A DNA stretch of 64,000 nt from Erpobdella octoculata (lineage: Eukaryota > Annelida > Clitellata > Hirudinida > Erpobdellidae), in NCBI GenBank assembly GCA_963978895.1, contig OZ022242.1:3559745-3623744 (forward strand). The letters run 5' to 3'. This document shows, piece after piece, positions 54,000 through 64,000 of this stretch. The notes beneath the pieces were generated by a model. The model worked only from the letters and a program-made list of their open reading frames with translations. It did not search any database and was not told where the DNA came from. Positions within the stretch are counted from its first letter, which is position 1, and each line of letters begins with the position of its first letter. The position numbers and the translations under genes were made by a program.

Positions 54000-54475
54000 A
54001 TTTGTTATATAACCTCGTCTCCTTGGTTGTTAACCCTCACGTAGCTAGGTACTCCTCCTATATTTATATTTCACCTCCTCCTCTCTATTACAATCTCTTT
54101 CTATTAAAAATCCCTAACCGCTGCATAACAGAAGAAGCACTTGACTACTTGTTCAAGTAATGGCGAATTTTAATCGCAATTAGTTTGTGTCATCATCATC
54201 ATCAGCTTTTTTTTTTTATAAATAGCGAACTTTAGTCCTGTATAAAACAATTAGGAAAGGTCGTGTTGTTTTTCATTAGGCAGTTAGCTATTATGTAACT
54301 TTGAGATGAACTCTAGGCTAGCAAACATTTAAGGAGTTGCGCATTACCATTACACAATTATATGCCTATCATATGACAAAGTAACGTGAAAATGATAACA
54401 TTCATTTACCATAGCATGGATGTATTTTTATAAAAAATCCCGTTTGTTATCACAACAGTAGAGTAGTGCTGTGTC
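54000..54475. other. Upstream region of the metallothionein gene
   Basis: AT-rich. The CAT trinucleotide run at 54191-54203 and a T run are the only simple features. Confidence 0.4.
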
Positions 54476-54483
54476 CTTCAAGC

Positions 54484-55976
54484 CAGTGGCGTAGCTAGGG
54501 GGGGGTGCAGGGGGAGCGGCCGCTCCCCCTGAGACCATTTTCCAAAAAGTGGGGCCTTTTTGGCCTTCTCAAGAATTAAAATGAATATTTTATTAAATTT
54601 AGGGCTGTCAAAAATCTGTTAAAATCCCAACCGGGTATGTTGAAAAGAAGAACAATGCAAATGTATAGAATCTTTTGCGCTGACTCTAAAAATACTTTGC
54701 GATACTAGATGGGCATCCAGGAAGTCAGCACTAGATGCAGTCTTGCAGAATTTACCAGCACTAATAGTTGCCCTGCAAAGAATCGTGGATGGTGAGATAA
54801 AAAACTGCACTGCTAAACAGTTGGCTGAGGCAAAGGGTATTCTTGTAACAATTGATACGTATAAATTCTTAGTTCTTCTAATATTCTGGAAAAAAGTGTT
54901 AGAGAAGGCTTTCAGTTTATCCACATATTTACAGAAAAGCAGTATTGATTTGGTAACAGCTTCTCATTTGATTCAACTATTTGAAAACGATATGAAAAAC
55001 ATGAGAGATGAATTTGAATCTGAATTTGAACGTCTTGAGAATGAAGCAGCTGAACTTGCTGAAAAATGTGATATTACAACGGAGTATAAGCAACAAAGAA
55101 TTCGGAAAAGAAAGAGATTCCACGAGGAAATTTCAGAGGATGATGTAATATCTGATGCCCGAAAAAATTCATAGTTGAAACCTACATAGTATCACTCGAT
55201 TGCATTATTAATAGCACAACTAAAAGATTTGAACATTTTCAAAATGTTGCTTCCAAATTTAGTTGTTTAGATCCGAAGCATTTTAGCAATGACGATAATG
55301 TGACAAGATTAGAATCTTTAGCAGACATGTACTCAGATGTTATCGAAAGTCGAGATGAAATTGTGCAAGAGTTTTTTTCATTTAAAGACATGTACAAGGA
55401 AATATTAGGTATAATCAAGAAGGAAAAAAATTCTAGTGTCGAAGAAATGACCATCAACAATGTGCTCAAATTCATGATCGCCAATGACATGTGCTCCATT
55501 TTCCTGGCCTTTTTTACAATGTACCGTATTTTTCTGACCTTGCCAATAAACAGCGATGGTGCGGAACGTTCCTTCAGCCGACTGAAACTCATAAAATCGT
55601 ACGTGCGTTCTACAATTGGTGAAGACAGGTTGTCAGGTTTAGCCTTGATTACGATCGAAAGACAGTTTGCTAGTGAAGTGGATTATAACGAAGTAATCGA
55701 TAACTTTGCAAGAATGAAGCCCAGACGAAAAAAACTGTTGTAATTAGCTTACACTGAGTAAGTATATAAACTGTATAATATACTATAATTGTTACTAAAC
55801 AATACATAATATTGTTTTTCTACCTTTTGGGTGTTCCAGTATTTATCTTTGAAATACAAAAATAAATACGTATGTAATAAATGCAATGTTTTTAATTGAA
55901 ATTCTTTATTTTGGTAAGTGGGCCTTTTATATGTGCTCACCGCTCCCCCTGGTGCTAAAACCTGGCTACGCCACTG
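54484..55976 (+). mobile_element. hAT element, 5'-deleted, TIRs and perfect 8-bp TSD
   Basis: Left end CAGTGGCGTAGCTAGG (54484) and right end CCTGGCTACGCCACTG (ending 55976) are 16-bp inverted repeats with one mismatch. CTTCAAGC flanks both sides (54476-54483, 55977-55984). GGGGGAGCGG / CCGCTCCCCC also match inside. At 1,493 bp it is too short for a full transposase. Confidence 0.93.
54743..55743 (+). pseudogene. hAT transposase C-terminal half
   Basis: 54743-55174 reads NLPALIVALQRIVDGEIKNC, TYKFLVLLIFWKKVLEKAFS, coiled-coil-like EFERLENEAAELAEKC. After a frameshift near 55165, 55300-55743 reads DMCSIFLAFFTMYRIFLTLP, INSDGAERSFSRLKLIKSYV, IGEDRLSGLALITIERQFA, the hATC dimerisation domain. 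The zinc finger and first catalytic Asp regions are missing, consistent with the internal deletion of the element. Confidence 0.85.
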
Positions 55977-56131
55977 CTTCAAGCCAGTCTCCTTGGACAA
56001 ATTCTCTTGGTGATCACGATCACTATCAATCGATGAAGTTAATTATTAACTGTATGAACGATTTAGCTGGCTAATATACTCTATTTAACCTCATTATTAT
56101 TTCATTTTGTGGTTATACCTAATACCTATAG

Positions 56132-56545
56132 CAGAGGCGGCGATTCAGCGAAATCTTGGGGGGGGGCGAATATTTTTTAAATTTAACCAGAGAATCTTCA
56201 AACTCAAATGACCATGCCAATATACACTAATATGTTGTATTTTTTTTATGTAAAACATCATATTAATTAAAAAAAACAATATAAAAATATTAACTTATAT
56301 TTAATATTAAACGCAGACAAAAAAACGTTTAAATTATGAATGTAACAAAAGTTATCTAAAAGATTAAAAATATTAGCAAAGATATATGATATTACTAAGT
56401 AGATATAACTCAAAATGTATGAAAAATACTACGTATATCAACTAATCTAAATACTCAATCTTGAGTGAGCTAATACAGATATTTTTTCTATTTGGTGGAA
56501 CAAATCTAGGGGGCGTGGCCCCCAGCCCCCCAATCGCCGCCTCTG
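56132..56545. mobile_element. Non-autonomous hAT (MITE-like), 414 bp, perfect 8-bp TSD
   Basis: Left end CAGAGGCGGCGATT (56132) and right end AATCGCCGCCTCTG (ending 56545) are perfect 14-bp inverted repeats. ACCTATAG flanks both sides (56124-56131, 56546-56553). The interior is AT-rich and non-coding. It depends on a transposase in trans. Confidence 0.95.
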
Positions 56546-56982
56546 ACCTATAGGACTAGCTGTTAATCGAGATATCATGATATTTAATCGATAACCGGGG
56601 AGGGGGCGCAGAGTAGTCGTACATTAAAAAAAAACTTTTCTTTTTTTTTAAAACTTGAAAAAATTTGAAAAAGTCCCAACGACCACCCATCAGTCATCAA
56701 CTATTTTTGGAAAAAAAATTATATGGCTTAACAATGTTTTTAGAAAAACAAGACTATACCCCCTCTTCTCGTCTCCCCTGAAAACTTTTCAAATTTTTTT
56801 CCTAAAAGCTGATGACCATGGAAAGAGGGTTAATTTGTAGAATAATAGGTAATTTTTAAGAATTTCAAGAACTTTTGTTCAAAATGTTAGACCTATTTTT
56901 CATAAATGTTTTGATTTTTTGCCCGTTTTCCAGTCCGTTTTGTTAAAATTTTAAGGTACGCCTTATTTTATTGTAATAGTTT

Positions 56983-57150
56983 ATAGTCCTTTACACCAGG
57001 TGTTTTAAGACTAAAATGGCTGTATGTTGGAAACACCTAAGTACTTCCTGTCGTGGATCTTAATTTGATCTTTTTAACTTTCCCCTCCTCCTTTCTCCAG
57101 GCTTGGGACTGGCTTGCAAAAGCAAGGCGGAGTTAAGGTACGCCTATGAT
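56983..57150 (+). repeat. Dispersed 150-bp repeat, copy 1
   Basis: It matches 59773-59935: AGTCCTTTACACCAG, GGAAACACCTAAG, CAGGCTTGGGACTGGCTTGC, AAAAGCAAG-CGGAGTT in the same order. The second copy lies in an intron of the adenylate-kinase-like gene. Confidence 0.85.
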
Positions 57151-57885
57151 TGTTTTACATATATAGTCACTTGAATTTTGGAGCCCTGTATAGCCTGGGG
57201 TCTCCCGACTGGGGTGTTCGGGGTTTTTCAAACAGGGTGAACCATGGACGTCATTTCAATAAAACCACGCGTTCCAGAAACTTGTATAATGTACACAGTT
57301 ATCAATAAATACACAAAAAATCAAAATCACATAAATGACTAAAAATGTAAAAAGTTCAAATTAGTCATGTGAAACATTATATAGATAAAGATGACAAGGT
57401 ACTGCGTGGTACTGCGTCAGGTTTTTTTTTGTATAACTTTGCTTACATTTTAAGGTACGCCTATTCACAGTTTAAAACTTGATTTGTTAAAAGCTCAATG
57501 AGAAAAATCTGTGCTATTGATCACCCCTTCTAAATTTCAAATTTCCCGCAAATTTATGGAGTCTGGCTGGATAAAACACTGGCCCCCTACCGCTCATCAG
57601 GTATTTTGGGACGAAAAGTTTACCATTAGGAGGATAAAAATTTGGATTGTGTAGATTTTTAAACATTTTGCCTACTCAATGGTTTTGCTGAAATGACGCC
57701 GTTTACTAAAACAACCAGTTTGATTGATTTTGTGATCCCCAGACAAGTGAAGTTAAATAAAAATGAAAGTATGCTGAAAAGTGGAAAAGTCTCAAATGCA
57801 TAATCTCTACCTTTTAAAATAAATCATTGTAGCATATATAATTTGCTTTTAAAGCTCTTAGAGTTGTATTATATTCATTCAATCA
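57151..57885. other. Non-coding DNA
   Basis: No gene recognised. TTAAGGTACGCCT occurs at 56953, 57134 and 57451 in the same orientation. Confidence 0.4.
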
Positions 57886-58085
57886 ATCAATTGTATTTGT
57901 ATAGCATTTACGTGGCGTTCAATAGAGCTCGGACATGAACTGATCAGACAGATAGGTTTTAAGTCCACGACAGAAAACAGTGAGAGAAGTAGAGTTAGAA
58001 AGAGAAGTGGGAAGAGAGTTCAGAGAAAGGAACCACAGTAGGGAAAAGAGAGGAAGATCGAAGACCAGACTTAGGAGGGATTTAT
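57886..58085 (+). repeat. SINE-like repeat, copy 2
   Basis: It has the same order of blocks as 8131-8308: CAATCAATCAATT, TATAGCATTT, GGCGTTCAATAGAG, AGGTTTTAAGTCC and a GA-rich tail. Diverged from copy 1. Confidence 0.6.
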
Positions 58086-58613
58086 ATTAGGTTAGTTAGG
58101 TAGATTAAAGCATAGAGTTTTTAAAATTAAATGTTGTATATTAATATAATATAAAGTTTTATCAAATATATTTTTTAAGTTTAAAGAAAATTTTTCATAA
58201 AAATTGAATATAAATATCTTCAGGAAGAACTTTTAAAAACGCATTCGCAGTTTTTTTGTCTGACCAACGTCATCTCGGTTCAAACTTTTTATTTTACAAT
58301 ATTACGTAACGGGCTGCGAGTCGCCCGGTTCAAGTCGAAAAATTTAAAGTAAGATTTTTCTTCATTAAGCTTTAATAAATACAAAATTTATGATCGTGTT
58401 CCGATAAAAACCGTCAACCGCAAAGCTAAAAAAGTAAGCGTTTGTCTGGTTTATAACACTCAGCAGACCGATCTTACGGGCCGGTTTGTTGTTAGTGAGT
58501 TAAAAAATTATTAAACTATTTTAAACTAGCGGATTTTTTATAATGCTATTTTATTATCAAAGAAAAAGTAACAGCAATTCAGTTAGAAGAGCAAGCTTCT
58601 AAAATTGATCAAA
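58086..58613. other. Upstream region of the adenylate-kinase-like gene
   Basis: No clear TATA box; TTTTATAATG at about 58537 is a weak candidate. The first coding exon starts at 58614. Confidence 0.4.
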
Positions 58614-60166
58614 ATGGTTGTAAAAGGTAATTTGTTGAATATCATGTCTTTGTCATGTTCTGATACTACTATCAAGTGTTTGTTTTTTTATTAAATTATT
58701 AATTTAGCCATTTGTGTTACTACTTGCATACAAATGGTTTTTTTAATGATTTAGAACTCAAGAAGTGTCGAATTGTATTTGTCCTTGGTTAGTCATTTCA
58801 GTTCTGCTTAGCTTTATTTATTTCATTTAGCTTAGCTTTAGCTGCTGATTATTAGTCAATTTATAAAATGACTTATTTTCTAGAATGTTATTTTTTAACA
58901 TTTGTTGTGATATAAGACACAGTCTTAATTTAGTCTTACATTCATGTTTTTGTGTTCACTTGAACTAGCTTTAGTGGTCATTTCATTTTGTAACCAAGAA
59001 GTTTTAATTACATATTTTAAATTTATTTATAAATAAATTTAAATAATTAATTTTTGCAATTATTATTATCACGTTTATTTTACTGATTAAATCAGGATAT
59101 TGTTTCATTCATCTACCAGGTGGACCGGGCTCCGGTAAAAAGACGGTTTGCCGAAAGTTAGAGGAAGAAGGATTCAAATCAATTTCCATGAGAACTATCC
59201 TTCAAGCCGAAGTTGATGCAAACACTGAAGCAGGTGGCAAAATCAAGGAAGCTATGGAAGGAAATAACCTTGCTCCTCTGGTTGGTACAGTTGGCTATTC
59301 TTGCTTGTCTGTTTACCTGGATATTGGTCATTTACCAAAATGTTTCTAGTCATTATTCTTTTCCATATAACCACCATTCATTTTTTCACCTACTTATTAT
59401 TTCATCCATCCACCAATCCACACATTTAATCGTTCATCAAATCATCAATATATTTTCCTAATCCAAACTCGTATTCAAACAGAACGTGGTCATCCAGTGT
59501 CTGAAGGACTGCCTTATAAAGGAAGCTCAGACGCAGAAATACTTTGCAATCCACGGATTCCCCAAAGATATCGACCAAGTGACGAAATTCGAGAAGGAGA
59601 TAGCGGCCGTCGAGATGGGCATCTATTTGAAGGTTTCAGACGAGGTCATGAAAGCCAGGTGCATAGAGGCCATACAGGCATCGGGAGGTGCCCCCGATGC
59701 GAGTTCGTTCTACTGAAATTCATATTTGCTGTCTTTTCTTTATTATTTGTTTTGATAAACACTTTTTTAATAATAGTTTAGAGTCCTTTACACCAGATGT
59801 TTTAAAACTGAAATAACTGTATGTAGGAAACACCTAAGAACTTCCTGTCATAGATCATATTTCATCTTTTTAACTGTCCCTCCTCCTTTATCCAGGCTTG
59901 GGACTGGCTTGCAAAAGCAAGACGGAGTTGATAATCATTACTCTGCAAGTTCTTGAAGTCACAAAGTTCGGATCTGAGTAATCTTTTCAGTCATTTATTA
60001 ATCATTTATTTGCAGACACCATCGATTCGAAGGTGGAACTTTTTAAGACCAAGCAAACGAAGGTGCTCGATTACTATGCCAAGAAAAAGAAAATTTGCGA
60101 GGTGAATTGATTTGATGACAATTGATAATGAAACATTAAGGACAGAAAGAAAGAAAAAGATATAGG

Positions 60167-60199
<33 letters not shown>

Positions 60200-60375
60200 A
60201 AGAAAGCTTTAGAGACAATATAATGAAAGTAAAAGAAAGGCTTACATTGAATGGATTGAATTAAATCCTAATTAAGTATGCTTGAATGGTTTATGAATAT
60301 TCATTATAGATTGATGCTGCCTCACCTGTTGATGTCGTATGGCAGAACGTCCAGAAGTGTGTGAAAAAAAAGTAA
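58614..60375 (+). CDS. Adenylate-kinase-1-like protein, six exons, catalytic residues altered
   Basis: Exons 58614-58626, 58755-58787, 59120-59280, 59483-59687, 60016-60101 and 60310-60375 join in phase through GT-AG introns to 187 residues (AK1 is 194). Exon 2 supplies the first beta strand (ELKKCRIVFVLG) and exon 3 the P-loop GGPGSGKKT (residues 16-24; usual GGPGSGKGT). Exon 4 has KYFAIHGFPKDIDQVTKFEK; exons 5-6 have KVLDYYAKKKKICEIDAAS and end VWQNVQKCVKKK. AK1 enzymes catalyse ATP + AMP to 2 ADP in the cytosol. Here the AMP-site Arg44 is Gln (TILQAEV), Asp93 is His, Arg97 is Lys, and LID arginines near 132, 138 and 149 are missing (AIQASGDTIDSK). It is therefore probably a non-catalytic or changed-specificity paralogue. 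The exon 4 donor GGAG|GTGCCC is weak. Confidence 0.85.
59773..59935 (+). repeat. Dispersed 150-bp repeat, copy 2 (intronic)
   Basis: Partner of 56983-57150; lies between exons 4 and 5 of the adenylate-kinase-like gene. Confidence 0.85.
60158..60200. repeat. (GA)n stretch in the last intron
   Basis: GAGAAAGAGAGAGAGAGAGA-type run. The Ser/Leu-rich minus-strand frame is its translation. Confidence 0.9.
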
Positions 60376-60530
60376 CAGAAGTGATCAAGCTCATCTCTGG
60401 ACTCAAAAGTCATGTTCAGAGAAGAGTTTTAAGCTCAGCAAGAATCTTCCGGCTCTTACAGACAGCATATTTATTCAAATAATTAATTAATTAAATGATA
60501 AAAAATATCACAGGGAAGTATACGACCGGA

Positions 60531-60536
60531 AATAAA
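60531..60536 (+). terminator. Candidate polyadenylation signal, adenylate-kinase-like gene
   Basis: AATAAA about 155 bp after the stop at 60375. Confidence 0.5.
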
Positions 60537-60609
60537 CAAGTTAAACAACGTATATATGAATGATTAAAACTTGTATTAAGCTATTATGGCTGTATATATT
60601 ATGCTGTGG

Positions 60610-61317
60610 TGCTAATAATGGTAGATCCAGCTAGCATTGAAAGTGGGGGGGGAGGAATTGTTGAAGCTAGATACCCAATGTCATTGTAGCTTTGGGAATA
60701 TACATTTTTAACATGAAACAAAAATTAGTTATTCTCCACTCCAATGTGTTATTATCTAGTGTTTAAAAGGACGAACGCAAAAATTGATGTAGGCCCACAA
60801 CTAATATGGGGGAGGGTGGACGAAGCTCCGTAGTGTATAAGTTGCCCCCTGTGAATGCATTATGAAGACTTGAAAAAAAATTAATAAGTGGGAAAAAATT
60901 ATTTTCACGAATAGGCTATGGAAGCTTTAAATGTCAAAGCAAAAGCATATAAGTGGGTAAAAAATAGGGAGTACCTCCTTATATTGAAATCACATGTTCG
61001 TCATCCCAACAATGTCACTATAGTCACTAACGAAAGAAGACAAAGCAATAGCCTTAAAATCCTTCCTTTTAATGTGAAGTTGATTGAACTTCTATTTTAC
61101 TTGAAGTTTTATGTCCAAATCAATCAAATTTTGGTTGAGAATAACCAGTAATTAAATAGAAAGAAAACTTCGACAACCAATGGTTAGGTTATTTTGCCAA
61201 CATAATTACAAAGGGTGCAATTTTTTATGCTTTCCTCTTGCAAAGGGTGCATGACCCTTTGCATCCCACCAGGCTACGGGCCTAATGGGATTTTCCATTT
61301 GTCTGCTAGCTGTCTCT
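60610..61317. other. G-rich, probably transposon-derived non-coding DNA
   Basis: Text such as AGTGGGGGGGGAGG, GTTGCCCCC, GGGTGCATGACCCTTTGC and CCAGGCTACGGGCC resembles degraded hAT ends (compare CCTGGCTACGCCACTG at 55961), but no end pair or target duplication could be defined. The 77-aa frame at 60918 is unassigned. Confidence 0.35.
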
Positions 61318-63130
61318 TTTAACATAACATAACATAACTTTATTATAGTGAATAAGGAATCAAAAATGACTGTATAATATTCACTACTTTTTTAAAAACT
61401 AAAAGTTACATAACGAAAGTTTCGATTTGAATTCATTCAGAGTCTGAGCATTTGCAACATCTTCTTTTAGTTTGTTCCACTCGTTGATGATTCTTGCGCT
61501 GAAAAACGTCCGCTTCAAAGGTCCTGTCCTGTCTTTGTAAAGCTTCATCGGATGACCTCTTGTATTTCTGTTGGAAACTCTAGTAAAGAACTTGTCTGGA
61601 TCAAGATTAAGACCATTATTCAATATATTATATACTAGTATTAAGTCTCCTCTTATTCTCCTTCTCTCAAGGGTCGTCAGCCTACACCTCAACAATCTCT
61701 CTTCATAGCTTAAACCATGCATTCCATTAATTATTTTCGTAGCTCTCCTCTGTACCTTTTCTAGAATATTAATGTCTTGTTTAAGTGAAGGACTCCACAC
61801 CTGCACACAATATTCCAAATGCGGTCTTACTAGTGTCTTATATAGTTTTAGAATTAAGTCCTTGTCTCTGCTCACCATAGTTCTTTTAATTATGCCTAGC
61901 ACCTGATTCCCTCTATTGGCTGCCTTAGCACATTGTATTGATGGTTTGGCACTATTATGCACCAGAATACCCAAGTCTCTTTCTTCCGTTGTTTCTTTCA
62001 ATGTTGTGCCGTTCATCTCATACCTACATTTTTGATTTCGCTTGCCCATATGCATGACAGAGCACTTTTCTACATTAAATAACATCTGCCAGTCCTGTGA
62101 CCATTTATATAATTTTTTCAAGTCATCTCTGAGCACTTCAGCATCCTCCTCAGTCTTTATTGCTCTGCACAGCTTCGTGTCATCAGCAAACTTATAAATT
62201 CTTGACTTAATCCCATCGTCTAAGTCGTTGATGTAAACTAAGAATAAGGTTGGTCCCAAAACTGATCCTTGTGGAACACCACTTGTGACACTAATCCATT
62301 TTGATTTCATCCCATTTATTGCAACTCTTTGTCTTCTATCAAGCAACCAACCTCCTATCCATTCTAATAGCTTTCCTTCTATGCCTATTGCCTCAAGTTT
62401 CTTACGCAGTCTCTGATGAGGCACTTTGTCAAAAGCTTTGGCAAAGTCTAAATAAACTACATCAACTGATGGTACTGCATCCAAAAAATCATAAGTATCT
62501 TCAAAAAATTCTAATAAATTAGTCAAACATGATTTATTGTTCATAAACCCATGCTGACTATCTTTAATTATCTTATGCTCTTCCATATGTCTCATCATAT
62601 CATCCTTGATAATTCTTTCCATAACTTTGCAGATAATGCAGGTCAGGCTGACAGGTCTATAGTTACTTGCTTCACTTCTATTGCCCTTTTTAAATAGTGG
62701 AACAACAATTGCATCCCTCCAGTCCTGTGGTATTTCACCTGTTTGCATTGACTTATTCATTAACTCTGCCATTACTTCTCCAATTTCCTCTCTTACTTCA
62801 AATAGAAACTTCGGATGAAGTGCATCAATTCCTGGTGTTTTGTCTACTTTCAAACACTTCAGCATCTCAGTAACTCGGTTTTTTGTGAAGATAACTTCTC
62901 TTTTGACATCTTTTCCATCACCTTGAAACTTCTTACTTGCTACAGGAATATTTTTAATGTTTTCTTCAGTAAAGACTGACCCAAAATACTTGTTCAACAA
63001 ATCCGTTGTGACTTCATCATTAGTAATTAAATTTCCATCTGCATCCTTTAAAGGACCTACTTTATCTTTCTTTTTTTGCCTACTTCTCACATATTTGAAA
63101 AAGCTTTTGTCTCCATGTTGTTTGAAATGA
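61318..63130 (-). mobile_element. 5'-truncated LINE, CR1/jockey group
   Basis: Minus strand. The 3' tail is a (TTATG)n simple repeat (61320-61340), usual for this class. The 5' end, at about 63125, lies inside ORF2, so the endonuclease is missing. A second, shorter copy of the family is at 36246-36269 plus 39286-39718. Confidence 0.9.
61399..63090 (-). CDS. LINE ORF2, reverse transcriptase part (open, 5'-truncated)
   Basis: 563 residues without a stop. RT landmarks in order: DKTPGIDALHPKFLFE, IVVPLFKKGNRSEASNYRPV (motif 1-2), VYLDFAKAFDKVPHQRLRKK (motif A), SGVPQGSVLGPTLFLVYIND (motif B), YKFADDTKLC (motif C, catalytic DD), then the thumb and CR1/jockey-type tail (LVRPHLEYC, RRATKIINGM, NEWNKLKE). 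The enzyme would copy LINE RNA at a nicked target. The frame also extends upstream of the first Met to about 63120 (HGDKSFFKYVRSRQKKKDKV). It lacks the N-terminal endonuclease, so it cannot retrotranspose by itself; the clean frame indicates recent insertion. Confidence 0.9.
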   Translation of the reverse strand: MRSRQKKKDKVGPLKDADGNLITNDEVTTDLLNKYFGSVFTEENIKNIPVASKKFQGDGKDVKREVIFTKNRVTEMLKCLKVDKTPGIDALHPKFLFEVREEIGEVMAELMNKSMQTGEIPQDWRDAIVVPLFKKGNRSEASNYRPVSLTCIICKVMERIIKDDMMRHMEEHKIIKDSQHGFMNNKSCLTNLLEFFEDTYDFLDAVPSVDVVYLDFAKAFDKVPHQRLRKKLEAIGIEGKLLEWIGGWLLDRRQRVAINGMKSKWISVTSGVPQGSVLGPTLFLVYINDLDDGIKSRIYKFADDTKLCRAIKTEEDAEVLRDDLKKLYKWSQDWQMLFNVEKCSVMHMGKRNQKCRYEMNGTTLKETTEERDLGILVHNSAKPSIQCAKAANRGNQVLGIIKRTMVSRDKDLILKLYKTLVRPHLEYCVQVWSPSLKQDINILEKVQRRATKIINGMHGLSYEERLLRCRLTTLERRRIRGDLILVYNILNNGLNLDPDKFFTRVSNRNTRGHPMKLYKDRTGPLKRTFFSARIINEWNKLKEDVANAQTLNEFKSKLSLCNF

Positions 63131-63499
63131 AAACTTTGGATAAAACAATGGGAGCTACTAAAGATATCAGCGTATTATAATAATTATAGAAACATAAATC
63201 AAGTATAGTCAGTGTCGATTGAGACAAAACCTGATGTTTTGCCGTGATACGTTGAAACGTACTGGTTCATGGATAAAATAGCACTATTTGGCTGGTGTGG
63301 TGATATCACTCCAGCATTCCCAAAAAATGAGACCATTGCTGCAAACTATAACCTATGCATTTAAAGTGTTGGTAAAGGACTCCATAGAATATCTTTCTTT
63401 AATCTCTCTATCTTTATGGTTTTGATATTCTACGGTTAATCAGCTAATCATCATTAATTCCCAAACACTAAAATCTAAAAAGTTTGTAAACAAATGAAC
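63131..63499. other. Non-coding DNA
   Basis: No feature recognised. Confidence 0.4.
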
Positions 63500-63835
63500 A
63501 ACGCTGCCTTACCCAGCTATGTAGTTACTTGCATAACGGATAATAACTTTATAAAGATAAAAAAAAACTACAGATCTTAGAATTTTAAGGGGGGGAGGAG
63601 AGAAACATTTGTGTATAACGGTTATAAAGTTAAGATACTAATTATTTTATAATTGTACAGAGATGAAATACGCTGTCCTATCCAGTTATGTGCTTGTATT
63701 ACGGTTAACAGGTTTATAAACTTCAAAAAGTACATATCTCAGATTTTTTCAGGAGGCTGGCAAAAAACGTTGCTTATCCAGCCATGTAACTTGTATAATG
63801 GTTAACAGGTTTATAAAGTTCAGAAAGTAATTTTT
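63500..63835 (+). repeat. Imperfect tandem repeat, three diverged units
   Basis: CCAGYYATGTR...CTTG-ATAACGGT-AACAGGTTTATAAA-type text recurs near 63512, 63680 and 63778, preceded each time by GCTG/GTTG-CYTATCCAG. Confidence 0.7.
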
Positions 63836-64000
63836 TTAAATTTTATTTAACTTCATTCAGTTTTAGATCACAAGCCTTTATCCAATTGAGCTGAGACTTG
63901 GAATAGATATGTATTATATCGGTGCGTGCGACACAATTGTTGCGTGCAAAGGAATACGCCCCACGCTTTTGTGTTTGCAATTTATTTCATCCTTTTAGTG

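Noticed and set aside
53900..54475. Metal-response elements upstream of the metallothionein
   Set aside because: No TGCRCNC core was found by eye in either orientation, so none is annotated.
59497..59781. 94-aa frame in adenylate-kinase exon 4
   Set aside because: It is a shifted reading of the exon whose correct frame shows the kinase motifs.
60006..60218. 70-aa Ser/Leu-rich minus-strand protein
   Set aside because: Translation of the (GA)n tract and antisense of adenylate-kinase exon 5.
60610..61317. A further complete hAT element
   Set aside because: End-like text is present (CCAGGCTACGGGCC, G-runs), but no matching inverted end or 8-bp duplication could be found.

Overview
This is eukaryotic, almost certainly animal (metazoan), nuclear DNA. 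It is AT-rich, has short GT-AG introns, two spliced host-type genes, and a dense layer of animal-type transposons (hAT, Merlin, MULE, pogo/Tigger, Penelope-like and CR1/jockey-group LINE). Nothing seen fixes the phylum. Short introns, (CAAT)n-headed SINE-like repeats and a cysteine-rich metallothionein fit an invertebrate, but that is inference. No rRNA, tRNA or CRISPR was recognised.

Layout. 0-10 kb: non-coding AT-rich DNA with a 26-bp minisatellite, head-to-tail copies of a dispersed repeat beginning ACTAGC, long (AT)n and a SINE-like repeat. 10-27 kb: a graveyard of broken transposon genes (hAT, MULE, Merlin, Penelope-like RT, a LINE ORF1-like piece, an Ulp1-like peptidase with PHD remnant) plus several coding-like fragments I cannot name, some recurring within the window. 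27.7-34.0 kb: six apparently uniform tandem copies of a 1,044-bp composite unit holding a PHD remnant, an ENTH (epsin-type) domain remnant and a hAT dimerisation-domain remnant. 34-42.6 kb: a Tigger N-terminus joined in frame to a Merlin transposase, a BED-finger hAT nested in a LINE 3' end, a MULE core, and a degraded copy of an unnamed transposase family. 42.7-47.0 kb: a complete hAT element with matching ends, a perfect 8-bp target duplication and an uninterrupted two-exon transposase of about 752 aa, inserted in frame into a LINE-like gag ORF. 47-52.6 kb: a Myb/SANT pseudogene, MULE pieces and a decayed hAT with a perfect target duplication.

52.8-60.4 kb is the host-gene island. A four-exon metallothionein-like gene (minus strand, 128 aa, 31 Cys) has two homologous central exons. 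A six-exon adenylate-kinase-1-like gene (plus strand, 187 aa) keeps the fold landmarks but has lost most of the arginines that bind and transfer phosphate. Two further hAT insertions with perfect target duplications lie between them. 61.3-63.1 kb: a 5'-truncated CR1/jockey-group LINE with an open reverse transcriptase frame on the minus strand.

The genes do not form an operon or pathway. The window is best read as two small host genes in a region repeatedly hit by hAT elements of different ages, with one recent complete element and one very homogeneous tandem amplification.
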